From Prevotella sp. (GTDB lineage Bacteria > Bacteroidota > Bacteroidia > Bacteroidales > Bacteroidaceae): a stretch of DNA of 64,000 nt. The notes beneath the pieces are model-generated. The model did no database searches. It was not told the origin of the DNA and saw only the letters and a program-made list of their open reading frames with translations. A program made the position numbers and the translations under genes. Location: the NCBI GenBank assembly GCA_022781445.1, contig JALETQ010000061.1:1-64000 (forward strand). The letters run 5' to 3'. Each line of letters begins with the position of its first letter. The stretch's first letter is position 1. Below are positions 36,162 to 44,390 of the stretch, one piece after another.

Positions 36162-36181
36162 TTGTTTTCACGCAGAAAAAG

Positions 36182-36214
36182 AAAAGACTTCTCGCAGGGA
36201 AGTCTTTTTTTTGT
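36182..36214 (+). terminator. Terminator of the HU gene
   Basis: AAAAGACTTC (36182-36191) pairs with GAAGTCTTTT (36199-36208) across 7 bases, followed by more T residues. Confidence 0.85.
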
Positions 36215-36239
36215 GTGCTGCCGGCATACAAAAATACCG

Positions 36240-36356
36240 GCTGACCGGCAGGGAAGTGCCATGCAGGGCATGAAACATGCAACTTGTCGGCCGAAAAGTG
36301 GTATGAACGGCATGAAATGCAGGAAACGTTCTCATGAACCGATTCGGGTTAATGGG
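36240..36356. repeat. Intergenic repeat R12
   Basis: ATGAACGGCATGAAATGC (36303-36320) then GAAACGTTCTCATGAACCGA and TTCGGGTTAA: the sub-terminal module and terminal word in inverted orientation. A shorter, diverged GCAGGGCATGAAACATGC precedes it at 36252. Confidence 0.7.
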
Positions 36357-36421
36357 GTGGTCATTGCGGGGCCGGCTCTACAAGGAAGGCGATCCGAAAA
36401 TCGATGGTTGCGGTGCAACAC

Positions 36422-37372
36422 TCATACCTTCGGTGGCTGGTAGGTACCGTTGATCTTCAGCGGTTCGCAGTGAATGTTGACGATGGTGCGTGAACCGAAT
36501 TGTTTGCGGAGGCGGTTTTCGATGTTGCTCGCTTTCCGATGGGCTTCGTAGAGGCTGGTGTCGCCTTCCATGCGCAGGTGCATCTCGATGGCATAGTAGC
36601 CCCCGATGGTACGGGTGCGCAGGTGGTGCATCTCGCTGACACCCGGTTCGCTCATCGAGATGCGTTCGATTTCGGCTTCTATGCCGGCAGGCAGACTTCG
36701 TTCGAGCAGCTCTCCCACTGCCTGATAGGTGATTTTCATGCCCACATAGATGATGAATCCGCTGACGATGATGGCCGACAACGGGTCGAGCAATGTCCAC
36801 TTGTCGCCCAAGAAGATGGCACCGCCGATACCGAGGGCAGTACCTATCGATGAAAAAGCGTCACTGCGGTGATGCCATGCGTTGGCCTTGACGGTTTCGC
36901 TGTTGACCTCCCGGGCGCAGCGCATGGTGATCCGGAACACAAATTCTTTCAGAACGATGCTTGCGATGGCCGCATAGAGTGCGATCATACCCGGCGACGG
37001 CAGCGTGTTTCCACGAAATACCGAGACGATTTTGACAATACCGTCGTAGGCAATCATCATGCCCACGCCCAGCAACATGATGCCTATGATGGCCGTGGCA
37101 AGCGTTTCGTATTTGCCGTGGCCGTAATCGTGGTTTTCGTCGGCAGGTTTTCCGCCCATTTTGACAAACACCACCACGATGACATCGGTCACAAAGTCGC
37201 TCATGGAGTGAATGGCGTCGGCCATCATGGCCGCTGAATGACCCGCCACGGCAGCCACAAACTTGGCCAATAGCAATAAGACGTTAATCAGTCCGCCTAT
37301 CCAAGTAATCCTGTAAATGCGCTTTTCGCGTGTCTTTTCGTCCATCTTTTCGATGTTTTTAGGGTAAAACAA
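36422..37372 (-). CDS. Cation diffusion facilitator (CDF) metal transporter
   Basis: Up to 316 residues; translation may instead start at 37345 (MDEKTREKRIYRITW), which fits the family better. Six membrane helices are present. MMADAIHSMSDFVTD carries the metal-site Asp residues of helix II and WHHRSDAFSSIG the His/Asp of helix V. The C-terminal ~90 residues are the cytoplasmic metal-sensing domain (MHHLRTRTIGGYYAIEMHLR). CDF proteins export Zn2+, Fe2+, Mn2+ or similar by proton exchange; the metal cannot be told. The gene is divergent from the sirtuin gene. Confidence 0.9.
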   Translation of the reverse strand: MFYPKNIEKMDEKTREKRIYRITWIGGLINVLLLLAKFVAAVAGHSAAMMADAIHSMSDFVTDVIVVVFVKMGGKPADENHDYGHGKYETLATAIIGIMLLGVGMMIAYDGIVKIVSVFRGNTLPSPGMIALYAAIASIVLKEFVFRITMRCAREVNSETVKANAWHHRSDAFSSIGTALGIGGAIFLGDKWTLLDPLSAIIVSGFIIYVGMKITYQAVGELLERSLPAGIEAEIERISMSEPGVSEMHHLRTRTIGGYYAIEMHLRMEGDTSLYEAHRKASNIENRLRKQFGSRTIVNIHCEPLKINGTYQPPKV

Positions 37373-37430
37373 GTTTGTCCGTCGCCCAGTCTGCGGTGTG
37401 TTGTCCGAGACGACCTACGGTGATAGTTTG

Positions 37431-37438
37431 CAAATTTA
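37431..37438 (-). promoter_or_regulatory. -7 promoter box (TAAATTTG) of the CDF gene
   Basis: TAAATTTG on the minus strand, about 55 bases before the first possible start codon; no clear -33 element. Confidence 0.45.
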
Positions 37439-37514
37439 CGAATATTTTTCATACCACCACCCAATTTTTCGTTTTTGCCGGGCAAAGATGAGAGTTTGTT
37501 TTTTATGGTTTATT

Positions 37515-37546
37515 TTTGGCGGTTGTCTGCAAAAAGACTAACTTTG
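37515..37546 (+). promoter_or_regulatory. Promoter of the sirtuin gene
   Basis: TTTG (37515-37518), 20 bases, TAACTTTG (37539-37546): both elements of the Bacteroidetes promoter, with a leader of about 20 bases. Confidence 0.65.
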
Positions 37547-37569
37547 TGCATGGTTAAACACAATGTTTC

Positions 37570-38268
37570 ATGAAAAGAATAGTCATTCTCACCGGAGCCG
37601 GTATGTCGGCAGAAAGCGGATTGAGCACGTTTCGTGATGCCGATGGGCTTTGGTGTAATTATCCCGTGCAGCAGGTGGCATCGCACGAAGGTTGGTTGAA
37701 AGACCCGTCATTGATCAATCGGTTTTACAATAACCTCCGCAAGCAGCTTGTCGCCGCCGAGCCCAACGAAGGGCATCGCCTCTTGGCACAGCTCGAACAG
37801 CGTGGCTATCAGGTTGATATTGTTACGCAAAATGTTGATAACCTTCACGAGCGTGCCGGCTCCACCCACGTGGTACACCTGCATGGCGAACTGATGAAAG
37901 TATGCTCGAGCCGTGATGTCGACGACGAACGCTACATCCGCACCCTCACGCCCGACCGGATCGAAGTGCAGGAGGGCGAGTTGGCGGGCGACGGTTCGCT
38001 TCTCCGGCCTTTCATCGTGTTCTTCGGCGAGGCGGTTCCGCGCATCTCCGAAGCGTCCGAATGGTGTCGGAAGGCAGACATCTTCATCATCATCGGCACC
38101 TCGCTTGCCGTCTATCCTGCCGCCGGACTGGTACGTTTCGTCCCTGAAGGGGCACCCGTCTATCTCATCGACCCCAAGCCTGCCGATGCACGGCTGGGCA
38201 ATCGGGTCACCATCATTCGCAAGGGAGCGTCGGAAGGTGTGCGCGAGCTGATCGACAATTATCTCTGA
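37570..38268 (+). CDS. Sir2-family NAD-dependent protein deacylase
   Basis: 232 residues with the sirtuin core: TGAGMSAESG at 8-17 (NAD binding), TQNVDNLHERAG at 86-97, the catalytic His105 in VVHLHGE, and GTSLAVYPAAGL. It removes acyl groups from lysines using NAD+ in the cytoplasm. The two Cys pairs that bind zinc in E. coli CobB are absent: only one Cys follows the active site. In the class III acyl-specificity helix, Tyr53 is followed by Arg57 (FYNNLRK), one position later than the Tyr-x-x-Arg of desuccinylases. The acyl preference is therefore uncertain. Confidence 0.9.
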   Translation: MKRIVILTGAGMSAESGLSTFRDADGLWCNYPVQQVASHEGWLKDPSLINRFYNNLRKQLVAAEPNEGHRLLAQLEQRGYQVDIVTQNVDNLHERAGSTHVVHLHGELMKVCSSRDVDDERYIRTLTPDRIEVQEGELAGDGSLLRPFIVFFGEAVPRISEASEWCRKADIFIIIGTSLAVYPAAGLVRFVPEGAPVYLIDPKPADARLGNRVTIIRKGASEGVRELIDNYL

Positions 38269-38311
38269 CCTATCCCCCGTCGCTACGCTTTCCATCCCTC
38301 TGCCGTTGCCT

Positions 38312-38405
38312 TTTTTGCCCCAAACCGGTCATGGAAACCGAATCGGAATTGCGGTCGTCGGCATGAAATGCGGAAAAAACGCTCTCATGACCGATTGGGG
38401 GGTAC
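38312..38405. repeat. Intergenic repeat R13 (compact)
   Basis: GCCCCAAACCGGTCATGGAA and, 40 bases on, GGCATGAAATGCGG then CGCTCTCATGACCGATTGGG. It is an ~90-base element with inverted terminal words and one sub-terminal module, just downstream of the sirtuin gene. Confidence 0.75.
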
Positions 38406-38427
38406 TTTGTTGTGGCAGGTGTTGGAA

Positions 38428-38473
38428 AACGAAAAGGCCGAATCGGAGTGGTTTCCGGTTCGGTCTTTTCGTT
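38428..38473. terminator. Strong bidirectional terminator-like hairpin
   Basis: 38428-38446 and 38455-38473 are 19-base inverted arms (AACGAAAAGGCCGAATCGG with CCGGTTCGGTCTTTTCGTT, two mismatches) across an 8-base loop. It has A and T runs at the outer ends and lies between the converging sirtuin and lipoprotein genes. Confidence 0.6.
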
Positions 38474-38489
38474 GCGGACCAAAGTTATG

Positions 38490-38653
38490 TTGTCGTGCCG
38501 TTATTGCACTGCCCGTCTGTTTTCGTCCGCTTGCCGGCATCCGGTCCGTCGTTTTGTTTTGTCGTAGGCTGCTTCGCCTGCACCGGGCCGGCAATCCGTC
38601 CGTCCGTCCATCAGACGAAACCGCCTTGGGCTTTGATGGCCGGTTTGGCTTTA
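38490..38653. repeat. Intergenic repeat R14, ending on a stop codon
   Basis: It carries the R7/R11 interior (CGTCCGCTTGCCGGCATC, GTCGTTTTGTTTTGTCG, GGCAATCCGTCCGTCCGTCC) and ends GATGGCCGGTTTGGCTTTA. The last three bases are the stop codon (minus-strand TAA, 38653-38651) of the lipoprotein gene. Confidence 0.65.
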
Positions 38654-39181
38654 TTGCGGTTTCACTTCGCCCCGGCATTCAATTTTGACGGGTACGGGAG
38701 CCTCGTCGTAGGCCTCAATGCCGAGACAGAGTCCGTCCTTGGCTTTGTCGTTCACGTCGATATAGTATTTGTTGAGCGGTCGGTGCTGCTTGTCTCTCGC
38801 ACGGGTGATGACACACCATTCGAGTGTTATCTTCTCCACTTCGCCGTTTTCGTATTCAATGCCGCCGTAAATCTTGTCGTCTTTTTTGTCTTCGCTCTTG
38901 ATGACCTGCTGTTTGGCATTCAAGTTGGCGTATGCCAGATATTCTTTTTCTTGGTTGTCCTTGTCGACATACACGTAGAGATGACCGCTGATGCGGAAAT
39001 TTGCGTTGTCGGTTGTGAGCAGGCTGTCGCGGCCTCCTGTCCGGTTGAAGGCGAATGACTGTTTGTTGAGCAAGGGAAAACGATTGCCGATTGGGTCGTC
39101 GTCCTTGCAGGAGCTGATGCCGAGGAGGGTGACTGCACACAGAGCGGCGAGCATTACTTTCTGCATAAAATGTTGTTTCAT
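38651..39181 (-). CDS. Small lipoprotein of unknown function
   Basis: The start at 39181 (MKQHFMQKVMLAALCAVTLL) gives a lipoprotein signal with lipobox Gly-Ile-Ser-Ser-Cys and a 176-residue product; the frame upstream to 39451 runs through repeat R15 and is rejected. The mature part is beta-rich (FRISGHLYVYVDKDNQEKEY, YYIDVNDKAKDGLCLGIEAY). It resembles no family I recognise. A -7 box at 39220-39227 fits this start. Confidence 0.75.
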   Translation of the reverse strand: MKQHFMQKVMLAALCAVTLLGISSCKDDDPIGNRFPLLNKQSFAFNRTGGRDSLLTTDNANFRISGHLYVYVDKDNQEKEYLAYANLNAKQQVIKSEDKKDDKIYGGIEYENGEVEKITLEWCVITRARDKQHRPLNKYYIDVNDKAKDGLCLGIEAYDEAPVPVKIECRGEVKPQ

Positions 39182-39219
39182 GAGTTTGTTTGTTAGATTG
39201 TTGATTTGATAGATGTCGA

Positions 39220-39227
39220 CAAAGGTA
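39220..39227 (-). promoter_or_regulatory. -7 promoter box (TACCTTTG) of the lipoprotein gene
   Basis: TACCTTTG on the minus strand, about 38 bases before the chosen start codon. Confidence 0.45.
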
Positions 39228-39339
39228 ACATTTTTTTTGTTGTCGTGATGATTTTTTTGAAATAATTTGCCCCATCGGTTATTTGTGTGTGTGCCGATGA
39301 TGGCCGAAGGGATTTGCTTCCCGTCTCCCGTGGTGAACA

Positions 39340-39440
39340 CCCCGTTTGCAAAAGGGCACGTTTCGTCTCCCGAAAGGGCAGGTTTCATGCGGTCATACCT
39401 GCCCTTCTGCCTTCCAAAACCTGCCCTTTTGCAAACGCAA
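39340..39440. repeat. Intergenic repeat R15 (nested GGGCAGG hairpins)
   Basis: The outer arms CGTTTGCAAAAGGGCA (39343-39358) and TGCCCTTTTGCAAACG (39422-39437) are perfect inverted copies. Inside, GAAAGGGCAGGTTTCATG pairs with CATACCTGCCCTTC. 39441-39660 holds nothing recognisable. Confidence 0.75.
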
Positions 39441-39660
39441 GGTGCTGCCATGGTGGGATGGAAGTGGTCTCGTTGTTTGTTGATGCCTGTGTTTTATGGA
39501 ATTATATGTAATCTTCCGGCCGGTTGCAGAGCCTTCTTGCTGCAACTCTCCGTCCGTGGTGACAGCCGTCGTGCGGCCGCCCGTGCGTCCGGGTGGGGAG
39601 CGTCCGGCGGGCAAACCAAGCCGTCGGGGTGGGTGAGGACGGCGTTTTTGGAGCATTTTC

Positions 39661-39691
39661 TTGTCATTCCGCTCTTTTTGTCGTATCTTTG
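39661..39691 (+). promoter_or_regulatory. Promoter of leuS
   Basis: TTG (39661-39663, preceded by C), 20 bases, TATCTTTG (39684-39691). The predicted leader is about 40 bases. Confidence 0.55.
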
Positions 39692-39735
39692 TCGCTTCAT
39701 AACATACCATATTAAAAAAGACAAAGAAGAAGCCG

Positions 39736-42615
39736 ATGGAATACAATTTCAAGGAGATAGAAAAGAAATGGCAACACCGGTGGGTCGCCGACAAGACTTA
39801 CCGGGTGGATGAAGACAGCAAGAAAGAGAAGTTTTACGTGCTCAATATGTTTCCCTATCCTTCGGGAGCCGGACTCCATGTGGGACATCCGCTGGGTTAT
39901 ATCGCCTCGGACATCTACGCCCGATACAAACGGTTGAAAGGCTTCAACGTGCTCAACCCGATGGGATATGATGCCTACGGACTTCCTGCCGAACAGTATG
40001 CCATCCAAACCGGGCAACATCCTGCCGTGACAACGGGAGAGAACATCGACCGTTATCGCCGACAATTGGACAACATCGGATTCTGTTTTGACTGGAGTCG
40101 CGAGATTCGTACCTGCGACGCCTCCTACTATCATTGGACCCAATGGGCGTTCGTCAGGATGTTCAACAGCTACTATTGTCGCCAAGCCGGACAGGCACGG
40201 CCCATCGAAGAGCTGGAAGAAGTGTTTGCCAAGCAGGGTACGGAGGGACTCGACGCGGCTTGCTCGGAAGAGATGAGCTTCACCGCCGACGAGTGGAATG
40301 CCTTTGACAGCAAACGCCGGCAGGAGGTGCTGATGAACTATCGCATCGCTTATCTGGGCGAAACGATGGTGAACTGGTGTGCCGCACTGGGCACCGTGCT
40401 TGCCAACGACGAGGTTATCAACGGACTCTCCGAACGTGGCGGCTATCCCGTGGTGCAGAAAAAAATGCGCCAATGGTGTCTGCGCGTATCGGCATACGCC
40501 GGCCGCTTGCTCGACGGACTCGACCAGATAGACTGGACGGATTCGCTCAAGGAGACCCAACGCAACTGGATCGGCAAATCGGAAGGGGCTGAAGTGGCAT
40601 TCGGTATCGACGGTTCGGACGAGTCGCTCACCGTGTTTACCACCCGTGCCGACACCATCTTCGGTGTGACCTTCATGGTACTCGCCCCCGAAAGCGAATA
40701 TGTGGAACGTGTGGTGACTCCCGCATGTAAAACCGAGGTCGACCAATATATCGAACAAACCAAGAAACGCACCGAGCGCGAACGTATCTCCGACCGCAGC
40801 ATGACGGGTGTCTTCACGGGCAGCTATGCCGTGAATCCCATCACCCGGGAGCGCATCCCCGTGTGGATTTCCGACTATGTGCTTGCCGGTTACGGCACCG
40901 GCGCCATCATGGCGGTGCCGGCCCACGATGCCCGTGACTATGCCTTTGCCCGCACTTTCGGGCTGCCCGTGGTGCCGCTCATCGAGGGTGCCGACGTGAG
41001 TGAGGAGAGCTTTGATGCCAAAGAAGGTATCGTGGCCAACTCGCCTATGCCGGGCAAGACCGCTCTCGACGGCTTTTCGCTCAACGGCATGGACGTGAAG
41101 GATGCCATCGCGGCTGCCAAAACTTTCATCGGCGAACACGGACTGGGCCGGGTGAAGGTGAATTACCGACTCAGGGATGCCATTTTCTCGCGCCAACGCT
41201 ACTGGGGCGAGCCGTTCCCCGTGTATTACAAGGATGATATGCCTTATATGTTGCCCCTCGACAAGTTGCCCCTGCAACTGCCCGACATCGACAAATACCA
41301 GCCCACCGAAAGCGGTGAACCGCCATTGGGACGCGCGAAGCGTTGGGCATGGAACACCGAAAGGCAAGAGGTGGTCGACAAGTCGCTCATCGACAACGTT
41401 AAAATATTCCCTCTCGAACTCAATACCATGCCCGGTTTTGCCGGAAGTTCGGCCTATTACCTGCGCTATATGGATCCGCACAACCCCGATGCGCTCGTCG
41501 GCGATGCCGCCAAGAACTACTGGAAGAATGTGGACCTCTATGTGGGTGGTACCGAACACGCCACCGGACACCTCATCTATGCCCGCTTCTGGAACAAGTT
41601 CCTCTTCGACATGGGTGTGTCGGTGAAGGAAGAACCCTTTCAGAAACTGGTCAACCAAGGCATGATTCAAGGGCGAAGCAACTTTGTCTACAGGGTTGAA
41701 AACCGTACCGATGAAGTTGAAAAAGGCAATGCCAAGCAGGCACCTCTCTTCGTTTCGTGCGGACTGAAAGACCAATATTGCACCACGCCCATTCATGTCG
41801 ATGTGAACATCGTGGCAAACGACGTACTCGATGTGGAGGCTTTCAAGGCATGGAGACCCGAATATGCCGACGCGGAGTTTATTCTCGAAGACGGAAAGTA
41901 CATCTGCGGATGGGCCGTGGAAAAGATGTCGAAGTCGATGTTCAACGTAGTCAATCCCGATATGATCGTCGATCGTTACGGTGCCGATACCCTCCGGCTC
42001 TACGAAATGTTCCTCGGGCCGGTGGAACAGTCCAAGCCTTGGGACACCAACGGCATCGACGGCTGTCACCGTTTCCTCAAGAAATTCTGGGGATTGTACC
42101 AAAACGTCATCGACAACAAGGAGGATGTCTCTGCCGACGAAGCACCCACAGCCGAGATGCGCAAGGCTGTCCACAAGCTCATCAAGAAGGTTTCGGGCGA
42201 CATCGAACAGTTCTCTTTCAACACGAGTGTGGCGGCTTTCATGATATGTGTCAATGAGTTGGCACCCCTCAAGTGTAAAAATCGCGAACTGCTGTCCGAC
42301 ATGGTGGTGGTCATCGCACCGTTTGCACCCCATCTGGCCGAAGAGTTGTGGCATCTGTTGGGACACGAAGATTCGGTGTGTGACGCCTCGTGGCCGGCAT
42401 GGAACGAGGATTACCTCGCCGAAAGCACCATCAACCTCACCGTGAGCTTCAACGGAAAGGCACGCTTCCAAATGGAATTTCCAGCCGATGCCGACAATGC
42501 CGCCGTCGAAAAGGCGGTCATGGCCGACGAACGTTCGCACAAATACCTCGACGGAAAGCAGGTGGTCAAGGTAATCGTCGTGCCCAAACGCATTGTGAAC
42601 ATTGTCGTGAAATAA
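39736..42615 (+). CDS. leuS: Leucine-tRNA ligase
   Basis: The 959-residue product has both class I signatures: HVGH at 48-51 in [10 protein letters not shown] and KMSKS at 730-734. The large inserted editing domain that hydrolyses mischarged tRNA-Leu is present (about 240-440; [19 protein letters not shown] and [19 protein letters not shown]), as is the C-terminal anticodon-binding part. It charges tRNA-Leu with leucine in the cytoplasm. Length is as usual for Bacteroidota. A 942-codon open frame on the opposite strand is a shadow. Confidence 0.97.
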   Translation: MEYNFKEIEKKWQHRWVADKTYRVDEDSKKEKFYVLNMFPYPSGAGLHVGHPLGYIASDIYARYKRLKGFNVLNPMGYDAYGLPAEQYAIQTGQHPAVTTGENIDRYRRQLDNIGFCFDWSREIRTCDASYYHWTQWAFVRMFNSYYCRQAGQARPIEELEEVFAKQGTEGLDAACSEEMSFTADEWNAFDSKRRQEVLMNYRIAYLGETMVNWCAALGTVLANDEVINGLSERGGYPVVQKKMRQWCLRVSAYAGRLLDGLDQIDWTDSLKETQRNWIGKSEGAEVAFGIDGSDESLTVFTTRADTIFGVTFMVLAPESEYVERVVTPACKTEVDQYIEQTKKRTERERISDRSMTGVFTGSYAVNPITRERIPVWISDYVLAGYGTGAIMAVPAHDARDYAFARTFGLPVVPLIEGADVSEESFDAKEGIVANSPMPGKTALDGFSLNGMDVKDAIAAAKTFIGEHGLGRVKVNYRLRDAIFSRQRYWGEPFPVYYKDDMPYMLPLDKLPLQLPDIDKYQPTESGEPPLGRAKRWAWNTERQEVVDKSLIDNVKIFPLELNTMPGFAGSSAYYLRYMDPHNPDALVGDAAKNYWKNVDLYVGGTEHATGHLIYARFWNKFLFDMGVSVKEEPFQKLVNQGMIQGRSNFVYRVENRTDEVEKGNAKQAPLFVSCGLKDQYCTTPIHVDVNIVANDVLDVEAFKAWRPEYADAEFILEDGKYICGWAVEKMSKSMFNVVNPDMIVDRYGADTLRLYEMFLGPVEQSKPWDTNGIDGCHRFLKKFWGLYQNVIDNKEDVSADEAPTAEMRKAVHKLIKKVSGDIEQFSFNTSVAAFMICVNELAPLKCKNRELLSDMVVVIAPFAPHLAEELWHLLGHEDSVCDASWPAWNEDYLAESTINLTVSFNGKARFQMEFPADADNAAVEKAVMADERSHKYLDGKQVVKVIVVPKRIVNIVVK

Positions 42616-42623
42616 ACCCTATT

Positions 42624-42667
42624 GCCACGACGGTCATCGTCTGTGAACACCGATGACCGCCCGTGGC
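42624..42667 (+). other. Hairpin between leuS and the YitT-like gene
   Basis: GCCACG and GGTCATCG (42624-42639) pair with CGATGACC and CGTGGC (42651-42667). There is no T-run; partial termination or RNA protection is possible. Confidence 0.4.
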
Positions 42668-42778
42668 ATGACCTCGGACACGCAGGCCGTTCTGTCCCGG
42701 AGGGCTGCCAGTCAACCTTGTACCGACCGAACCGCCGAAGGCGGACAACCATCATTACCATTTCAATCATCGACCGAT

Positions 42779-43732
42779 ATGATTCTTGAACGAGCAAAAC
42801 TGAAAAACGAGATCAAAGATTACGTGTTCATCACGTTGGGAACAGCCATGTATGCCTTTGCGTGGGCGGTGTTCCTGTTGCCTTACGAAATAGTTTCGGG
42901 AGGCGTGACGGGTATGTCTGCCATCATTTTCTATGCGGCAGGCATACCCATCGAGTACTCCTATTTCGTTATCAACGCCATCTTGCTGGCGGTGGCCTTG
43001 AAGATTCTGGGCTTCAAGTTCATGACCAAGACGATTTATGCCATCTTCGCGCTCTCTTTCTTCCTGAAGATAGGACAGATGATGGTCACCGGCGACGACG
43101 GGAAATTCATACAGCTGCTCGGTCCCGGACAAGATTTCATGTCGCTCCTCATTGCCTGCAGCATGATCGGAACGGGTCTGGCCATCGTGTTTCTGCACAA
43201 CGGCAGCACCGGCGGTACCGACATCATCGCAGCCTGCATCAACAAATACAAGCCCATCTCGCTCGGACGGGTGCTGATTGCCGTCGACCTGCTCATCATC
43301 GGCAGCTCGGTGTTCATCTTCCACGACTACCGCAAATTGGTGTTCGGACTCTGCACGATGGCTATCATGAACTTCGTGCTCGACTATGTGATGAACGCCC
43401 GGCGCGAATCGGTGCAGTTCCTCATCTTCTCCAAACGCTATAAAGAGGTGGCCGAAGCCCTCAGCAAAGAGGTGAGACACGGCATAACGCTCCTCGACGG
43501 ACACGGCTATTACACGGGCGACGATGTGAAAGTCATCTGTCTGATTACCAAAAAATACGAAAATGTGACTGTCTTCAGAACCATCAAGATGGCCGATCCC
43601 AAAGCCTTTGTGAGCCAAAGTGCCGTTATCGGTGTCTATGGCGAAGGCTTCGACCAAATCAAAGTGAAAGTAAAAAAGGATGCAACGAATGAAAATAGTA
43701 TTCGCAACGAACAACCGGCACAAACTGACTGA
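42779..43732 (+). CDS. YitT-family membrane protein (DUF161 + DUF2179)
   Basis: The start at 42779 gives 317 residues. Six hydrophobic segments make up the YitT membrane part ([40 protein letters not shown] with the family's GGTDI), followed by a cytoplasmic DUF2179 domain ([20 protein letters not shown]). The function of the family is not established. Its last 44 bases overlap the rdgB gene, which suggests coupled translation. Confidence 0.88.
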   Translation: MILERAKLKNEIKDYVFITLGTAMYAFAWAVFLLPYEIVSGGVTGMSAIIFYAAGIPIEYSYFVINAILLAVALKILGFKFMTKTIYAIFALSFFLKIGQMMVTGDDGKFIQLLGPGQDFMSLLIACSMIGTGLAIVFLHNGSTGGTDIIAACINKYKPISLGRVLIAVDLLIIGSSVFIFHDYRKLVFGLCTMAIMNFVLDYVMNARRESVQFLIFSKRYKEVAEALSKEVRHGITLLDGHGYYTGDDVKVICLITKKYENVTVFRTIKMADPKAFVSQSAVIGVYGEGFDQIKVKVKKDATNENSIRNEQPAQTD

Positions 43733-44378
43733 AATCAAGGCGATGCTCGGCAGTGACTTCGAAGTGCTGTCATTGGACGACATCGGCTGCCATGACGACA
43801 TTCCCGAAACCGCCGGTACCCTCGAAGGCAACGCTCTGCTGAAAGCCGAATATGTGTATGGTAAATACGGTATCAGCTGTTTTGCCGACGATACGGGACT
43901 GGAAGTCGATGCGCTCGACGGGGCTCCGGGGGTGTTCTCGGCACGCTATGCCGGCGGAGAGGGGCACGACTCGGAGGCCAATATGGCCAAGCTGCTGCAC
44001 AACCTCGACGGAAAAACCGACCGGAAAGCGCACTTCCGCACGGTAATCGCACTGATCATGAATCCCGAGGAGATGCCCCAAGCCACGTCGTTTGAAGGAA
44101 AGACCGATGCCGGCGTAGAACTGCCGAAGGCTCCGTGGCAACTGTTTGAAGGAAGGGTGGACGGAGAAATCATCGAAGAACGACGCGGAACGACGGGGTT
44201 CGGCTACGATCCCATATTCAGACCGGAGGGCTTCGACGGCACCTTTGCCGAACTCGGGGCCGACATCAAGAACACCATCTCGCACCGGGCAAGGGCGGTT
44301 GCCAAACTGGTGGCGTATCTCCGGCAACGTTCCGAAGCGTCAGACGACATACGAAACGACAATACTCTTACCACATAA
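43689..44378 (+). CDS. rdgB: XTP/dITP diphosphatase (RdgB/HAM1 family)
   Basis: 229 residues from the start at 43689 ([20 protein letters not shown]), the family's usual N-terminus; the ATG at 43680 is less likely. [20 protein letters not shown] and [11 protein letters not shown] with SHRARA near the end are the substrate-binding and catalytic blocks. It removes deaminated purine nucleotides (XTP, dITP) from the pool in the cytoplasm. It overlaps yitT by 44 bases and is followed by porZ after 12. Confidence 0.93.
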   Translation: MKIVFATNNRHKLTEIKAMLGSDFEVLSLDDIGCHDDIPETAGTLEGNALLKAEYVYGKYGISCFADDTGLEVDALDGAPGVFSARYAGGEGHDSEANMAKLLHNLDGKTDRKAHFRTVIALIMNPEEMPQATSFEGKTDAGVELPKAPWQLFEGRVDGEIIEERRGTTGFGYDPIFRPEGFDGTFAELGADIKNTISHRARAVAKLVAYLRQRSEASDDIRNDNTLTT

Positions 44379-44390
44379 CCCCATATCATC

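Noticed and set aside
39712..42540. 942-codon open frame on the strand opposite leuS
   Set aside because: It mirrors the leuS gene throughout, has no domain or signal peptide, and leuS has all its motifs. Long antisense frames come from the codon bias of leuS.
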